This document shows positions 42,540 to 51,023 of a DNA stretch of 64,000 bases, piece by piece. Source of the stretch: Candidatus Aminicenantes bacterium UBA6072 (GTDB lineage: Bacteria > Acidobacteriota > Aminicenantia > UBA2199); assembly GCA_002436105.1 (NCBI GenBank), contig DIXU01000009.1:310001-374000 (forward strand). The letters are read 5' to 3'. The stretch's first letter is position 1. Each line of letters starts with the position of its first letter. Under the pieces are notes generated by a model, which was given only the letters and a program-made list of their open reading frames with translations, was not told the origin of the DNA and did not search any database. Both the position numbers and the translations under genes were made by a program.

Positions 42540-44366
42540 CTACTCCACCGTGACCGCCTTGGCCAGGTTGCGCGGCTTGTCGATGTCGCAGCCCTTGGCC
42601 CGGGCGATGAAATAGGCGAAGAGCTGCAGCGGCACGATGTTCAGCACCGGCTGCAGGATGGGCAGCGTTTCGGGGACGCGGATGACATCGTCGCAGACAT
42701 CGGCGATGCGGCCGCTGTTCTCGCCGGCGATGGCCAGCACCCGGCCGTTGCGCGCCTTGATCTCCTGGATGTTGCTGAGCATCTTGTCGAAGGTGGCATC
42801 CTGGGTGACGATGGCCACGGTGGGGAATTCCTCGTCGATGAGCGAGATGGGGCCGTGCTTCATTTCGCCGGCGGGGTAGCCCTCGGCGTGGATGTAGGAG
42901 ATCTCCTTCAGCTTCAGCGCCCCCTCCATGGCGGTGGGATAGTTGTGCTGGCGGCCGATGAACAGGAAATCCTTGTAACGCGAGTATTCCTGCGCAAGCT
43001 TCTTGACATGCTCGATATCGGTGAGGATCTTCTTGACCTGGCGCGGCAATTTCTTGATGGCCTGGATGACGGCGCTGCCCTCGCTGAAGGAAAGGCCCTG
43101 GTAGCGGCCGACATGCAGCGCCATCAGCGTCAGCACCACCAGCTGCGAGGTGTAGATCTTGGTGGACGCCACGCCGAACTCGGGGCCGGCGTGATTGTAG
43201 ACGCCGGCGTCGGTGATCTGGGCGACGGCCGAGCCCACGACGTTGACCACGCCGAGGATCAGCGCCCCCTTGCGCTTGGCCTCGCGGATGGCGGCAATGG
43301 TGTCGGCGGTCTCCCCCGACTGCGACAGGGCCAGGACCGCGGTTTCGCCGTCCATCTTCAGCTTGCGGTAGCGGAACTCCGAGGCCACCTCGACTTCGAC
43401 GTGCAGATCGCACAGGCTCTCGAAGATGTAGCGGCCGCAGAGCCCGGCATAGAAGCTGGTGCCGCAGGAGACGATGACCAGTCTTTTCAGGTTCTTCAAA
43501 CGCTCCAGGACCGGCTCGAGGCCGCCCAGCTTGGAAACGCCCTCGCTTTCGATGAGGCGGCCTCGGTAGGCGTTCTCGATGGCCTGCGGCTGCTCGAAGA
43601 TCTCCTTGAGCATGTAGTGCTCGAATCCCTTCTTGTCGGCCCCGTCGTCGCGGCCCTCGCGAACCTCGACTTCCCTCTCCAGGAACTCGTTGTTCAGGTT
43701 CTTGATATGGTAGCCGCCCGGATGCAGCACGGCCATCTCGTCGTCGTTGAGCGAGATGATCTTCTGGGTGTACGGCTGCAGGGCATTGGCGTCGGAGGCG
43801 GCGAAATACTCGCCTTCGCCGATGCCGATGATGATCGGGCTGCCGCGCCGGACGATCACGATCTGTTCCGGAACGTCGGCGTGCATGGCCGCGAGGCCGA
43901 AGGTCCCATCCAGATGCTGCACCGCCATCCGCACCGCCTTCTCCAGGTCACCGTCGAAGTGCTCCTCGATCAGGTGAGCGATCACCTCGCTGTCGGTCTC
44001 CGAGCGGAAGAGGTGCTTCCTGGCCAGCAGGTCTTCCTTCAGCTCCAGGTAATTCTCGATGATGCCGTTGTGCACGACGGCGATCTTCTCCCCGCAATCG
44101 GCATGGGGATGGGCGTTCTCCTCGGAAGGGCGGCCGTGGGTCGCCCAGCGGGTATGGGCGATGCCGCAATGGCCGGGCAGCGGCCGCTCGATCCCCTTCT
44201 TCTCCAGGTCGGACACCTTGCCCACGGCGCGAATGAGGTTCAGTTTCGTGCCGTCGGCCACGGCCAGGCCGGCCGAGTCGTAGCCGCGGTACTCCAGGCG
44301 CTTCAAGCCGTCCAGCAGGATGGGCTTGGCCGCCCGCTTCCCGCAGTAGCCGATGATCCCGCACAT
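42540..44366 (-). CDS. glmS: Glutamine--fructose-6-phosphate aminotransferase (isomerizing)
   Basis: 608 residues. N-terminal glutaminase domain begins with the catalytic Cys2 (MCGIIGYCGKRAA), followed by HTRWATHGRPSEENAHPH. Two SIS sugar-isomerase domains (about 285-420 and 455-590) with SCGTSFYAGL, ALSQSGETADT, and the C-terminal DIDKPRNLAKAVTVE. Makes glucosamine-6-phosphate for peptidoglycan, LPS and EPS. AAGGAGGACC precedes the ATG. Its location in this operon ties amino-sugar supply to polysaccharide production. Confidence 0.96.
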   Translation of the reverse strand: MCGIIGYCGKRAAKPILLDGLKRLEYRGYDSAGLAVADGTKLNLIRAVGKVSDLEKKGIERPLPGHCGIAHTRWATHGRPSEENAHPHADCGEKIAVVHNGIIENYLELKEDLLARKHLFRSETDSEVIAHLIEEHFDGDLEKAVRMAVQHLDGTFGLAAMHADVPEQIVIVRRGSPIIIGIGEGEYFAASDANALQPYTQKIISLNDDEMAVLHPGGYHIKNLNNEFLEREVEVREGRDDGADKKGFEHYMLKEIFEQPQAIENAYRGRLIESEGVSKLGGLEPVLERLKNLKRLVIVSCGTSFYAGLCGRYIFESLCDLHVEVEVASEFRYRKLKMDGETAVLALSQSGETADTIAAIREAKRKGALILGVVNVVGSAVAQITDAGVYNHAGPEFGVASTKIYTSQLVVLTLMALHVGRYQGLSFSEGSAVIQAIKKLPRQVKKILTDIEHVKKLAQEYSRYKDFLFIGRQHNYPTAMEGALKLKEISYIHAEGYPAGEMKHGPISLIDEEFPTVAIVTQDATFDKMLSNIQEIKARNGRVLAIAGENSGRIADVCDDVIRVPETLPILQPVLNIVPLQLFAYFIARAKGCDIDKPRNLAKAVTVE

Positions 44367-44390
44367 GGGTCCTCCTTGGCGGCGAGCCCC

Positions 44391-45770
44391 TTACGCAAAA
44401 TGGGTCAAGCTCGGCTTGCCCAGGGGATAGACGTTGAAGCCGATCTCGAAGAGCCGCCGGTGGTCGAGGATGTTGCGGCCGTCGAACACGAACGCCGGCT
44501 TGCGCATGGAGGCGAACACCTTCTCGTAATCGAGGGCCTGGAAATCCCGCCATTCGGTGATCACCGCCAGGGCCTGGGCGCCGTCGGCCGCCCGATAGGG
44601 ATCGGCCGCGTAGTCCACCTCGCCGGCGAGGCCGGCCAGGTCGCGGCGGGCGTTGTCCAGCGCCTGGGGATCGCTGATGGCCAGGATCGCCCGTTCCTCG
44701 AGGAGCTTGCGCGCCACGTATATCCCCGGCGATTCGCGCGTATCCCCGGTGTCGGCCTTGAAGGCGAATCCCAGCAGCGCGATCTTCTTGCCCACGACGG
44801 TATGGAACATCTCGCGGATGATCGTCTGCACGAATCGGTCCTGCTGGTACTCGTTCATGCGGATCACCGCCTGCCAGTAGTCGGCCACCTCGGCCAGCCC
44901 GTAGCTGCGGGCGATGTAGACCAGGTTCAGGATGTCCTTCTTGAAGCAGGAGCCGCCGAAGCCGATGCTGGCGCTGAGAAAGCGCGGGCCGATGCGGCGG
45001 TCGCTGCCCACGGCGTAGGAGATCTCGCTGACGTCGGCGCCGGTTTTCTCGCACAGGGCCGATATCGAGTTGATCGACGAGATGCGCTGGGCCAGGAAGG
45101 CATTGGCCACCAGCTTGGAGAGCTCGGCCGACCACAGGTTGGTGGTGATGATCCGGTCGCCGGGAACCCAGCGGGCGAAGATGCCGACGATCTCCTCGGC
45201 CGCCTTGCGCCCCTCCTCGGTCTGCCGCGAGCCGATCAGCACCCGGTCGGGCTCCAGCAGGTCCTTGACCGCCGTCCCCTCGGCGAGGAACTCGGGATTG
45301 GATACGACCTCGAAGCGCAGTCCCTTCTTGTTCTCCTGCAGGATGCGCTCCATGGCCTCGGCGGTGCGCACCGGCAGGGTGCTCTTCTCGACGATGATCT
45401 TGGCGCGGTCGGAATGGGCGACGATCTCGTAAGCGGTTTTCTCCCAGTACTGCAGGTCGGAGGCCATGCCGGCGCCGTGGCCGAAGGTCTTGGTGGGCGT
45501 GTTGACCGAGACGAAGATGATATCGGCCTCGCGGATCCCGGCGGCGATGTCGGTGGAAAAGGACAGGTTGCGGCCGCGCGCCTCGCGCACCACGTCCAGG
45601 AGCCCGGGCTCGAAGATGGGCAGGCGGTCGCTGTTCCAGGCCTGGATGCGCTCGGCATTGACATCGACCACGTTCACCTTGAGGTCGGGGCACTTGGCGG
45701 CGATGACGGCCATGGTCGGGCCGCCCACGTAGCCGGCGCCGATGCACAAAATGTTTTTCTTGAACTTCAT
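44391..45770 (-). CDS. ugd: UDP-glucose 6-dehydrogenase, eukaryotic-like type
   Basis: 459 residues. Rossmann N-terminus NILCIGAGYVGGPTMAVIA, VNVVDVNAERIQAWNS, LPIFEPGLLDVVREARGRN and the catalytic Cys in FGGSCFKKDILNLVYI (about residue 275). The sequence follows the animal/plant UGDH style (AGYVGGPT, VDVN..RI.AWNS, LPI.EPGL) more than the short E. coli Ugd. Oxidises UDP-glucose to UDP-glucuronate with two NAD+. I start at ATG 45770, which has GAGGT 6 nt upstream. Next to a UDP-glucuronate epimerase-like gene, its likely partner. Confidence 0.92.
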   Translation of the reverse strand: MKFKKNILCIGAGYVGGPTMAVIAAKCPDLKVNVVDVNAERIQAWNSDRLPIFEPGLLDVVREARGRNLSFSTDIAAGIREADIIFVSVNTPTKTFGHGAGMASDLQYWEKTAYEIVAHSDRAKIIVEKSTLPVRTAEAMERILQENKKGLRFEVVSNPEFLAEGTAVKDLLEPDRVLIGSRQTEEGRKAAEEIVGIFARWVPGDRIITTNLWSAELSKLVANAFLAQRISSINSISALCEKTGADVSEISYAVGSDRRIGPRFLSASIGFGGSCFKKDILNLVYIARSYGLAEVADYWQAVIRMNEYQQDRFVQTIIREMFHTVVGKKIALLGFAFKADTGDTRESPGIYVARKLLEERAILAISDPQALDNARRDLAGLAGEVDYAADPYRAADGAQALAVITEWRDFQALDYEKVFASMRKPAFVFDGRNILDHRRLFEIGFNVYPLGKPSLTHFA

Positions 45771-45794
45771 GGGCATACCTCGATGATCGACAGG

Positions 45795-46892
45795 CTAATC
45801 CCGGCCATAGTATTCCCTGTACCACTGGATGAAGCGCGCCACGCCGTCCTCGACCGGGGTCGACGGGGCGAAGCCGACGTGACGGTCCAAGGCCTCGATG
45901 TCGGCGCTCGTCTCGGGAACGTCTCCGGGCTGCAGGGGCAGCAGGACCTTCTTCGCTCTCCGACCCAGTTCTTTCTCGATGAGCCCGATGAAATGCAGAA
46001 GGTCGACCGGGCGGTTGTTGCCGATGTTGAAGATACGGTAGGGGGCTGACGAGCTGGCCGGGTCGGGGCGCTGGGCGTCCCAGCCCGGGTCGGGGGACGG
46101 CGGCCTGTTCATCACGCGCCAGATCCCCTCCACGATATCGTCGATGTAGGTGAAATCGCGCTTCATGTTCCCGTGGTTGTACACCTCGACGGGCTCGCCG
46201 GCGAGGATCCTGCGGGTGAAGATGAACAGCGCCATGTCGGGGCGGCCCCAGGGGCCGTAGACGGTGAAGAAGCGCAACCCGGTGGCCGGGATGCCGTAGA
46301 GGTGCGCGTAGCTGTGGGCCATCAGCTCATTGGCCTTCTTGCTGGCCGCGTAGAGCGACAACGGGTGGTCGACATTGTGGCTCACCGAGAAGGGCTGCTC
46401 CCGGTTGCCGCCGTAGACCGAGGAAGAGGAGGCGAAGACCAGGTGGCGCACCGGGTGCTGGCGGCAGTTCTCCAGGATGTTCATGAAGCCGATGATGTTG
46501 CTCTCCATGTAGGCCCAGGGATTCTGCAGCGAATAGCGCACGCCGGCCTGGGCGGCCAGGTGGGCCACCAGCCGAGGCTTTTCGCCGGCAAAGATCGCCC
46601 CCATCCTCTCCCGGTCCTGCAGGTCGGCCTTGTAGAAGACGATCCCCGGGGCCTCGAGCCGGGCCCCGTCGCGCCGCTCCAGCCCCTCCAGGTCGGCGGC
46701 GGCGAAGCCGAGTTCGCGCAAGCGGGCCCGCTTCAGATTGACATCATAGTAATCGTTGAGGTTGTCGATGCCGATGACCGGGTGCCCTTCGGCCAGGAGC
46801 CGCCTGGCGAGGTGAAAGCCGATGAAACCGGCTGTCCCGGTCACCAACACGGCGGGCTTGGCGTCGACGGCTCCGTGATCTCCAGGCGTCAT
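45795..46892 (-). CDS. NAD-dependent epimerase, probable UDP-glucuronate 4-epimerase
   Basis: 365 residues. SDR NAD loop VTGTAGFIGFHLARRLL, DNLNDYYDVNLKRARL, HLAAQAGVRYSLQNPWAY, FASSSSVYGG and the catalytic YAASKKANE. The DNLNDYYD....R motif and long N-terminal insert match UDP-GlcA 4-epimerases (CapI/GAE) rather than GalE or RfbB. First gene of the operon, directly upstream of ugd. The ATG at 46892 is preceded by GGGAG; upstream codons in the same frame are not supported. Confidence 0.85.
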   Translation of the reverse strand: MTPGDHGAVDAKPAVLVTGTAGFIGFHLARRLLAEGHPVIGIDNLNDYYDVNLKRARLRELGFAAADLEGLERRDGARLEAPGIVFYKADLQDRERMGAIFAGEKPRLVAHLAAQAGVRYSLQNPWAYMESNIIGFMNILENCRQHPVRHLVFASSSSVYGGNREQPFSVSHNVDHPLSLYAASKKANELMAHSYAHLYGIPATGLRFFTVYGPWGRPDMALFIFTRRILAGEPVEVYNHGNMKRDFTYIDDIVEGIWRVMNRPPSPDPGWDAQRPDPASSSAPYRIFNIGNNRPVDLLHFIGLIEKELGRRAKKVLLPLQPGDVPETSADIEALDRHVGFAPSTPVEDGVARFIQWYREYYGRD

Positions 46893-46984
46893 GGGTGATG
46901 GCTCCCTTCTGTTGGGCCCGGGCACGCCCCTCCCCGCGACCGAAAAAGACAAAGGGGACGGCATTCCCTGCCCAACGATATTCA

Positions 46985-47012
46985 ATTATAGTATATCCCT
47001 TGCGAAAATCAA
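46985..47012 (-). promoter_or_regulatory. Sigma-70-like promoter of the exopolysaccharide precursor operon
   Basis: Minus strand TTGATT (47012-47007), 16 bp, TATAAT (46990-46985), about 93 nt before the epimerase start. The rest of 46893-47151 holds no gene that I can see. Confidence 0.7.
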
Positions 47013-47151
47013 AGCTGGACGGAAGCATGCCACTGGGTTCCCCTCAGGCAGCCGGCCGCCAATGGGGGTGAATCGCTCCCGGGCAGGACGCGACCGGATT
47101 CGAGATATCTTGATTGCTTTTAGGCAAATCCGGAGGAAAGGTCGTCCCCGA

Positions 47152-48297
47152 TTATTTTTGCTCGATGAAACAGGTATCCAGCTTGCTCAAAAAGCGCTTG
47201 TCGGTCATGCCGGTCCGGTTGAACATGACCACGCTCCCCAGTCCCAAATCGGGATAGATCCTCAGTTCGCAATAATAGCCGCCACCGCCGCCGGCATGGG
47301 CAAAATAGCGATTCCCTTTCAGCAGGCCCTTGAACCAGGAGAGGCACATCCCCGTCGCCTTGCCCGTGCGCGTGCGATTTTCGGAAAACAGCATTTCTTT
47401 GGAATCGGCCGACAGCAATCGGCCATCATCGCGCAGCAGATCCCGGATGTATTTGACAAACGCATCGGCCGTGCCGATCAAACCGCCATAGGATATCCCG
47501 TTGACGTAAAAATCCTCGAATGCCTTCCACCGCCCTTCTGTTCGTCTCAGATATTTCGCCTTGTCCAAGAAAAAGCCCAGGAGAAGGTAGGAAAAGCTGA
47601 ACCGCTTGTGATACCCCTTCGCATGGCGCGCGGCGTCGGCGATTTCGAAACCCAGCTCGCCGGGCAGAATCGCCAGCGGCTGGAAGATGTTTTCCCGGAT
47701 ATACTCCTCATAGCGCTGACCGGAAACCCTTTCAATAAGCTGCCCGAGCAGGACATAGCCAAGATTGGAATAGGCAAATTTCTCGTTCGGCTTCGCTTTC
47801 ACCAGGTTATGCTTGCGAAAGATCCGTTGGAAAAAACCGTCCCGGTCAAAGCCCCTATGCTCACCAACCGGGTGGATCCAGCTTAGGGGGATCGGATTGG
47901 GAATGCCGGAGGAATGAGAAAGGAGCTGCCGGATCGTGATCCCGGGAGGATAGGGAAAGTCATGCAAGTACTCGATGACCGGACGGTCCAGACCGATCTT
48001 TTTCCGCTCGGCCAATTGCAGCACGGCGAGGGCCGTGAAGGTCTTGGTAACGGAATAAGCGTTGTAAGTCGTATTATCATCGGCCTTTTCCCGTTTTTTC
48101 AGGTCGGCCCATCCATGGCGAAATTCGTGGATAACCCGGTTCGCGTCGAAGATCACGTATTGCACGGAGGGCGAGCTGTTATTCTCGACCTGCCGGGTCA
48201 GGATACGGTCCATTCTCTCCTCCGGGGTATTGGCCGCCTGTGTTTTGCAGGCAGCGAGCAGCGCCGCGGCCGCGATGACGGCGAGCACCGCTTTCAT
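47152..48297 (-). CDS. Lipoprotein serine hydrolase of the beta-lactamase (class C / DD-peptidase) family
   Basis: 381 residues. Lipobox LLAAC (Cys17) predicts a lipoprotein. Serine-hydrolase motifs: SVTK (Ser82, Lys85) in NAYSVTKTFTALAVLQ, YSNLGY (Tyr-x-Asn, about residue 190) and HAGGGGGY near 330 replacing KTG. Proteins of this Beta-lactamase family include DD-peptidases, esterases and class C-like enzymes; the HxG third motif speaks for an esterase or peptidase rather than antibiotic resistance. No Shine-Dalgarno is evident. Faces the periplasm or surface. Confidence 0.85.
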   Translation of the reverse strand: MKAVLAVIAAAALLAACKTQAANTPEERMDRILTRQVENNSSPSVQYVIFDANRVIHEFRHGWADLKKREKADDNTTYNAYSVTKTFTALAVLQLAERKKIGLDRPVIEYLHDFPYPPGITIRQLLSHSSGIPNPIPLSWIHPVGEHRGFDRDGFFQRIFRKHNLVKAKPNEKFAYSNLGYVLLGQLIERVSGQRYEEYIRENIFQPLAILPGELGFEIADAARHAKGYHKRFSFSYLLLGFFLDKAKYLRRTEGRWKAFEDFYVNGISYGGLIGTADAFVKYIRDLLRDDGRLLSADSKEMLFSENRTRTGKATGMCLSWFKGLLKGNRYFAHAGGGGGYYCELRIYPDLGLGSVVMFNRTGMTDKRFLSKLDTCFIEQK

Positions 48298-48329
48298 GGC
48301 TTGCGGGCGCCAGTCAATCCCATGGCCAG

Positions 48330-48358
48330 TTTATACAACCGGGAGTTAAAGAATTCAA
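48330..48358 (-). promoter_or_regulatory. Sigma-70-like promoter for the serine hydrolase
   Basis: Minus strand TTGAAT (48358-48353), 17 bp, TATAAA (48335-48330), 32 nt before the ATG. Confidence 0.65.
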
Positions 48359-48375
48359 GCAGGCTCCTGAAAACC

Positions 48376-51015
48376 CTATTCGATCTTGTCGCTCTGGGCC
48401 TTGAGCGACTGCAGCAGGTTCAGCGCCTCCAGCGGCGTCAGGCGCTCGATGTCGATCTCCTTCAGCTTTTCGCGGATCTCGTCCCAGACCTTCAGCTCCA
48501 TGTCCTCGGGAAAGAGGCTGGCGTTCTGGAGCGGCGCTTTCCGTATGCGGCCGGTGATGCGCTCCTTGACCAGGCGGTTCAGCTCCTTCTTCTCCAGGTT
48601 GAGCAGGATGTCCTTGGCGCGCTCGATGACGCTGCGCGGGATGCCGGCGATCTTGGCCACGTGGATGCCGAAGCTCTGGTCGGTGGGGCCGGGCATGATC
48701 TTGTGCAGGAAGATGACGTTGTCCTGCCACTCCTTGACCGCGATATGGTAGTTGCGCACGCGCTCCAGGATGGCGGCCAGCTCGGTCAGTTCGTGGTAAT
48801 GGGTGGCGAACAGCACGCGCGGCCTCGCCTTCAGGGCATGCAGGAACTCGACCACGGCCCAGGCGATGGAGAGGCCGTCGTAGGTGGAGGTGCCGCGGCC
48901 GATCTCGTCGAGCAGGACCAGCGAGCGCGTCGTGGCGTTGTTCAGGATAATGGCCGTCTCGATCATCTCGACCAGGAACGTGGACTTGCCCTCCAGCAGC
49001 GAGTCGGAGGCGCCGATGCGGGTGTAGATGCGGTCGCATACGCCGATCTGCGCCCGGGCGGCGGGGACGAAGAGGCCGGCCTGGGCCAGGATGACGATCA
49101 GTGCGTTCTGGCGCAGGTAGGTCGACTTGCCCCCCATGTTGGGGCCGGTGATGAGCAGCACCTGCTCGCTCTCCGAGGAGATGCTCAGGTCGTTGGGGAT
49201 GAAGCCGAGTCCGGAAGCGGCCTCGACCACCGGGTGGCGCCCCTCCTGGACACGGATGACCGTCCCGTCGTTGACCTCCGGCCTCACGTAGCCGCGGCGC
49301 TGGGCGAGCTCGGCGCCGGCGGCCAGCACGTCGAGCAGGGCGACCTGGTCGGCGTTGCCGTTCAGCTGCGGCGAGAAGCGCTGGATCTCTGCCAGCACCT
49401 CGAGGTAGAGCTTCTTCTCGATGGCCACGATCCGCTCCTCGGCCTTGAGGATCTTTTCCTCGAGCTCCTTGAGCTCGGCGGTCAGGAAGCGCTCGGCGCT
49501 GACCAGGGTCTGCTTGCGCGCGTAGCGCTCCGGCACCAGGTGCAGGTGGGGCTTGGTGACCTCGATGAAGTAGCCGAAGACCTTGTTGTATTTGATCTTC
49601 AGCGAGGGGATGCCGGTGGCGGCCTTCTCGTCCTTCTCCATGGCGGCCACGATCTCCTTGGCGTTGCGGCTGATGGCGCGCAGCTCGTCCAGTTCCCGGT
49701 GGTAGCCCGGGCGGATGATCTGCCCCTCGCTGATGATGGCGGCCGGCTCGGGGGCGATGGCCCGGTCCACCAGGGCGACGATCTCGGGAAGCGGCTGCAG
49801 ATCGGCGCAGGCCTGGCGGATCATCCCGGCCTTCATGTCCCGGATGCCGTCCCGCACATCGGGAACGCGGTCCAGGGTGTCGCGCAGGCTGAGCAGGTGC
49901 CGGGGCAGGGCGATGTTGAGCGCGATCCGGGAATTCAACCTCGCCAGGTCGGCGAAGTGCTTCAACTTCTTGCGCACTTCGCTGCGGCCGATCAGGTTCT
50001 GCGAGAATTCCTCGACGCCGTCCAGGCGCCGCTCGATGCCGTTCTTGTCCAGCAGGGGGTAGGCGAGCCACTTCCTGAGCAGGCGCCGGCCCATGGGCGT
50101 GACGGTCATGTCCACGGCCCCGAACAGCGAGCCGGAAGCGCTGCCGGTCCTGAGGTTGGCCAGCACCTCCAGGTTGCGGAACGAAACGGCGTCCAGCACC
50201 AGGTGCTCCTCGCTGGCGCTGAAGCGCGGGGCGCTGACATGGGGCAGGGAGCCGGGGCGGATCGAGCGCAGGTACTTGATCAGCACGCCGGCGGCGGCGA
50301 CGGCGGCAGGATGGCCGGCCAGTCCCAGCCCCTCGATGCTCTCCAGGCCGAACTGGCCTTTCAGGACCGCAGCGCAATCGGCCGGGGCGAACTCGGCATC
50401 CTCGTACACGGTCACCAGGATGCCGGCGAATTCGGGGAAGCGCTTGACGAAAAGGGCGAATTCCTTCTCGTAGCCCCGGGCAATGACGATCTCCTTGGGA
50501 AACTTGCGGTAGAATTCGTTGAACAGCGCCTCGTCGTTGCCGGCGGCGAAGGACTTGACCTCGAAATCGGCCACGGCCAGGTCCAGGGAGGCCAGGGCCA
50601 GAGCGCCGCCGGCGCTGCCGACGGCGACGATGAAGCTGTTCAGCCCGGCGTCCAGCGCCTCCACCTCCAGGGCGGTGGCCGGCGTCAGGATATGGGTGAC
50701 CTCGCGGCGCACGATGCCCTTGGCCAGCGCCGGGTCCTCCACCTGCTCGCAGATGGCCACCTTGAAGCCCTTGCGCAGGAGCTTGGCGGCGTAGTTCTCC
50801 CAGGCATGGTGCGGCACCCCGCAGAGCGGCACGGCGCCTTCCTTGTTCTTGTTGCGCGAGGTCAGCACCACCTCCAGGATGGGGGCGGCGATGCGCGCGT
50901 CGTCGAAGAACATCTCGTAGAAATCGCCCAGGCGGAAGAACAGGATGGCGTCGGGATAGCTTTTCTTGATCTCCTGGTACTGGCGCAGCATGGGGGTGGG
51001 TGCGCGGTCTTCCAT
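48376..51015 (-). CDS. mutS: DNA mismatch repair protein MutS
   Basis: 879 residues. N-terminal mismatch-recognition domain with the Phe-x-Glu wedge (FRLGDFYEMFFDDA), connector, lever/clamp domains, and ABC-type ATPase: Walker A GPNMGGKSTYLRQ (about residue 623), LVLLDEIGRGTSTYDG (Walker B and signature) and THYHELTEL. C-terminal region ends with a MutS dimerisation-like helix. ATG chosen at 51015; the long upstream extension of the frame runs antisense-like through recD2. Begins 9 bp after the recD2 stop, so probably cotranscribed with it. Confidence 0.95.
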   Translation of the reverse strand: MEDRAPTPMLRQYQEIKKSYPDAILFFRLGDFYEMFFDDARIAAPILEVVLTSRNKNKEGAVPLCGVPHHAWENYAAKLLRKGFKVAICEQVEDPALAKGIVRREVTHILTPATALEVEALDAGLNSFIVAVGSAGGALALASLDLAVADFEVKSFAAGNDEALFNEFYRKFPKEIVIARGYEKEFALFVKRFPEFAGILVTVYEDAEFAPADCAAVLKGQFGLESIEGLGLAGHPAAVAAAGVLIKYLRSIRPGSLPHVSAPRFSASEEHLVLDAVSFRNLEVLANLRTGSASGSLFGAVDMTVTPMGRRLLRKWLAYPLLDKNGIERRLDGVEEFSQNLIGRSEVRKKLKHFADLARLNSRIALNIALPRHLLSLRDTLDRVPDVRDGIRDMKAGMIRQACADLQPLPEIVALVDRAIAPEPAAIISEGQIIRPGYHRELDELRAISRNAKEIVAAMEKDEKAATGIPSLKIKYNKVFGYFIEVTKPHLHLVPERYARKQTLVSAERFLTAELKELEEKILKAEERIVAIEKKLYLEVLAEIQRFSPQLNGNADQVALLDVLAAGAELAQRRGYVRPEVNDGTVIRVQEGRHPVVEAASGLGFIPNDLSISSESEQVLLITGPNMGGKSTYLRQNALIVILAQAGLFVPAARAQIGVCDRIYTRIGASDSLLEGKSTFLVEMIETAIILNNATTRSLVLLDEIGRGTSTYDGLSIAWAVVEFLHALKARPRVLFATHYHELTELAAILERVRNYHIAVKEWQDNVIFLHKIMPGPTDQSFGIHVAKIAGIPRSVIERAKDILLNLEKKELNRLVKERITGRIRKAPLQNASLFPEDMELKVWDEIREKLKEIDIERLTPLEALNLLQSLKAQSDKIE

Positions 51016-51023
51016 GGCCGGGA

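Noticed and set aside
42435..46049. Very long open frame (about 1200 codons) on the plus strand opposite rfbA, glmS and ugd
   Set aside because: It is the antisense shadow of three well-recognised GC-rich genes; the translation is low in structure and has no recognisable domain.
47152..48297. Antibiotic-resistance beta-lactamase
   Set aside because: It has SxxK and YxN but an HxG third motif and a lipobox; the wider serine-hydrolase/DD-peptidase family is all that can be claimed.
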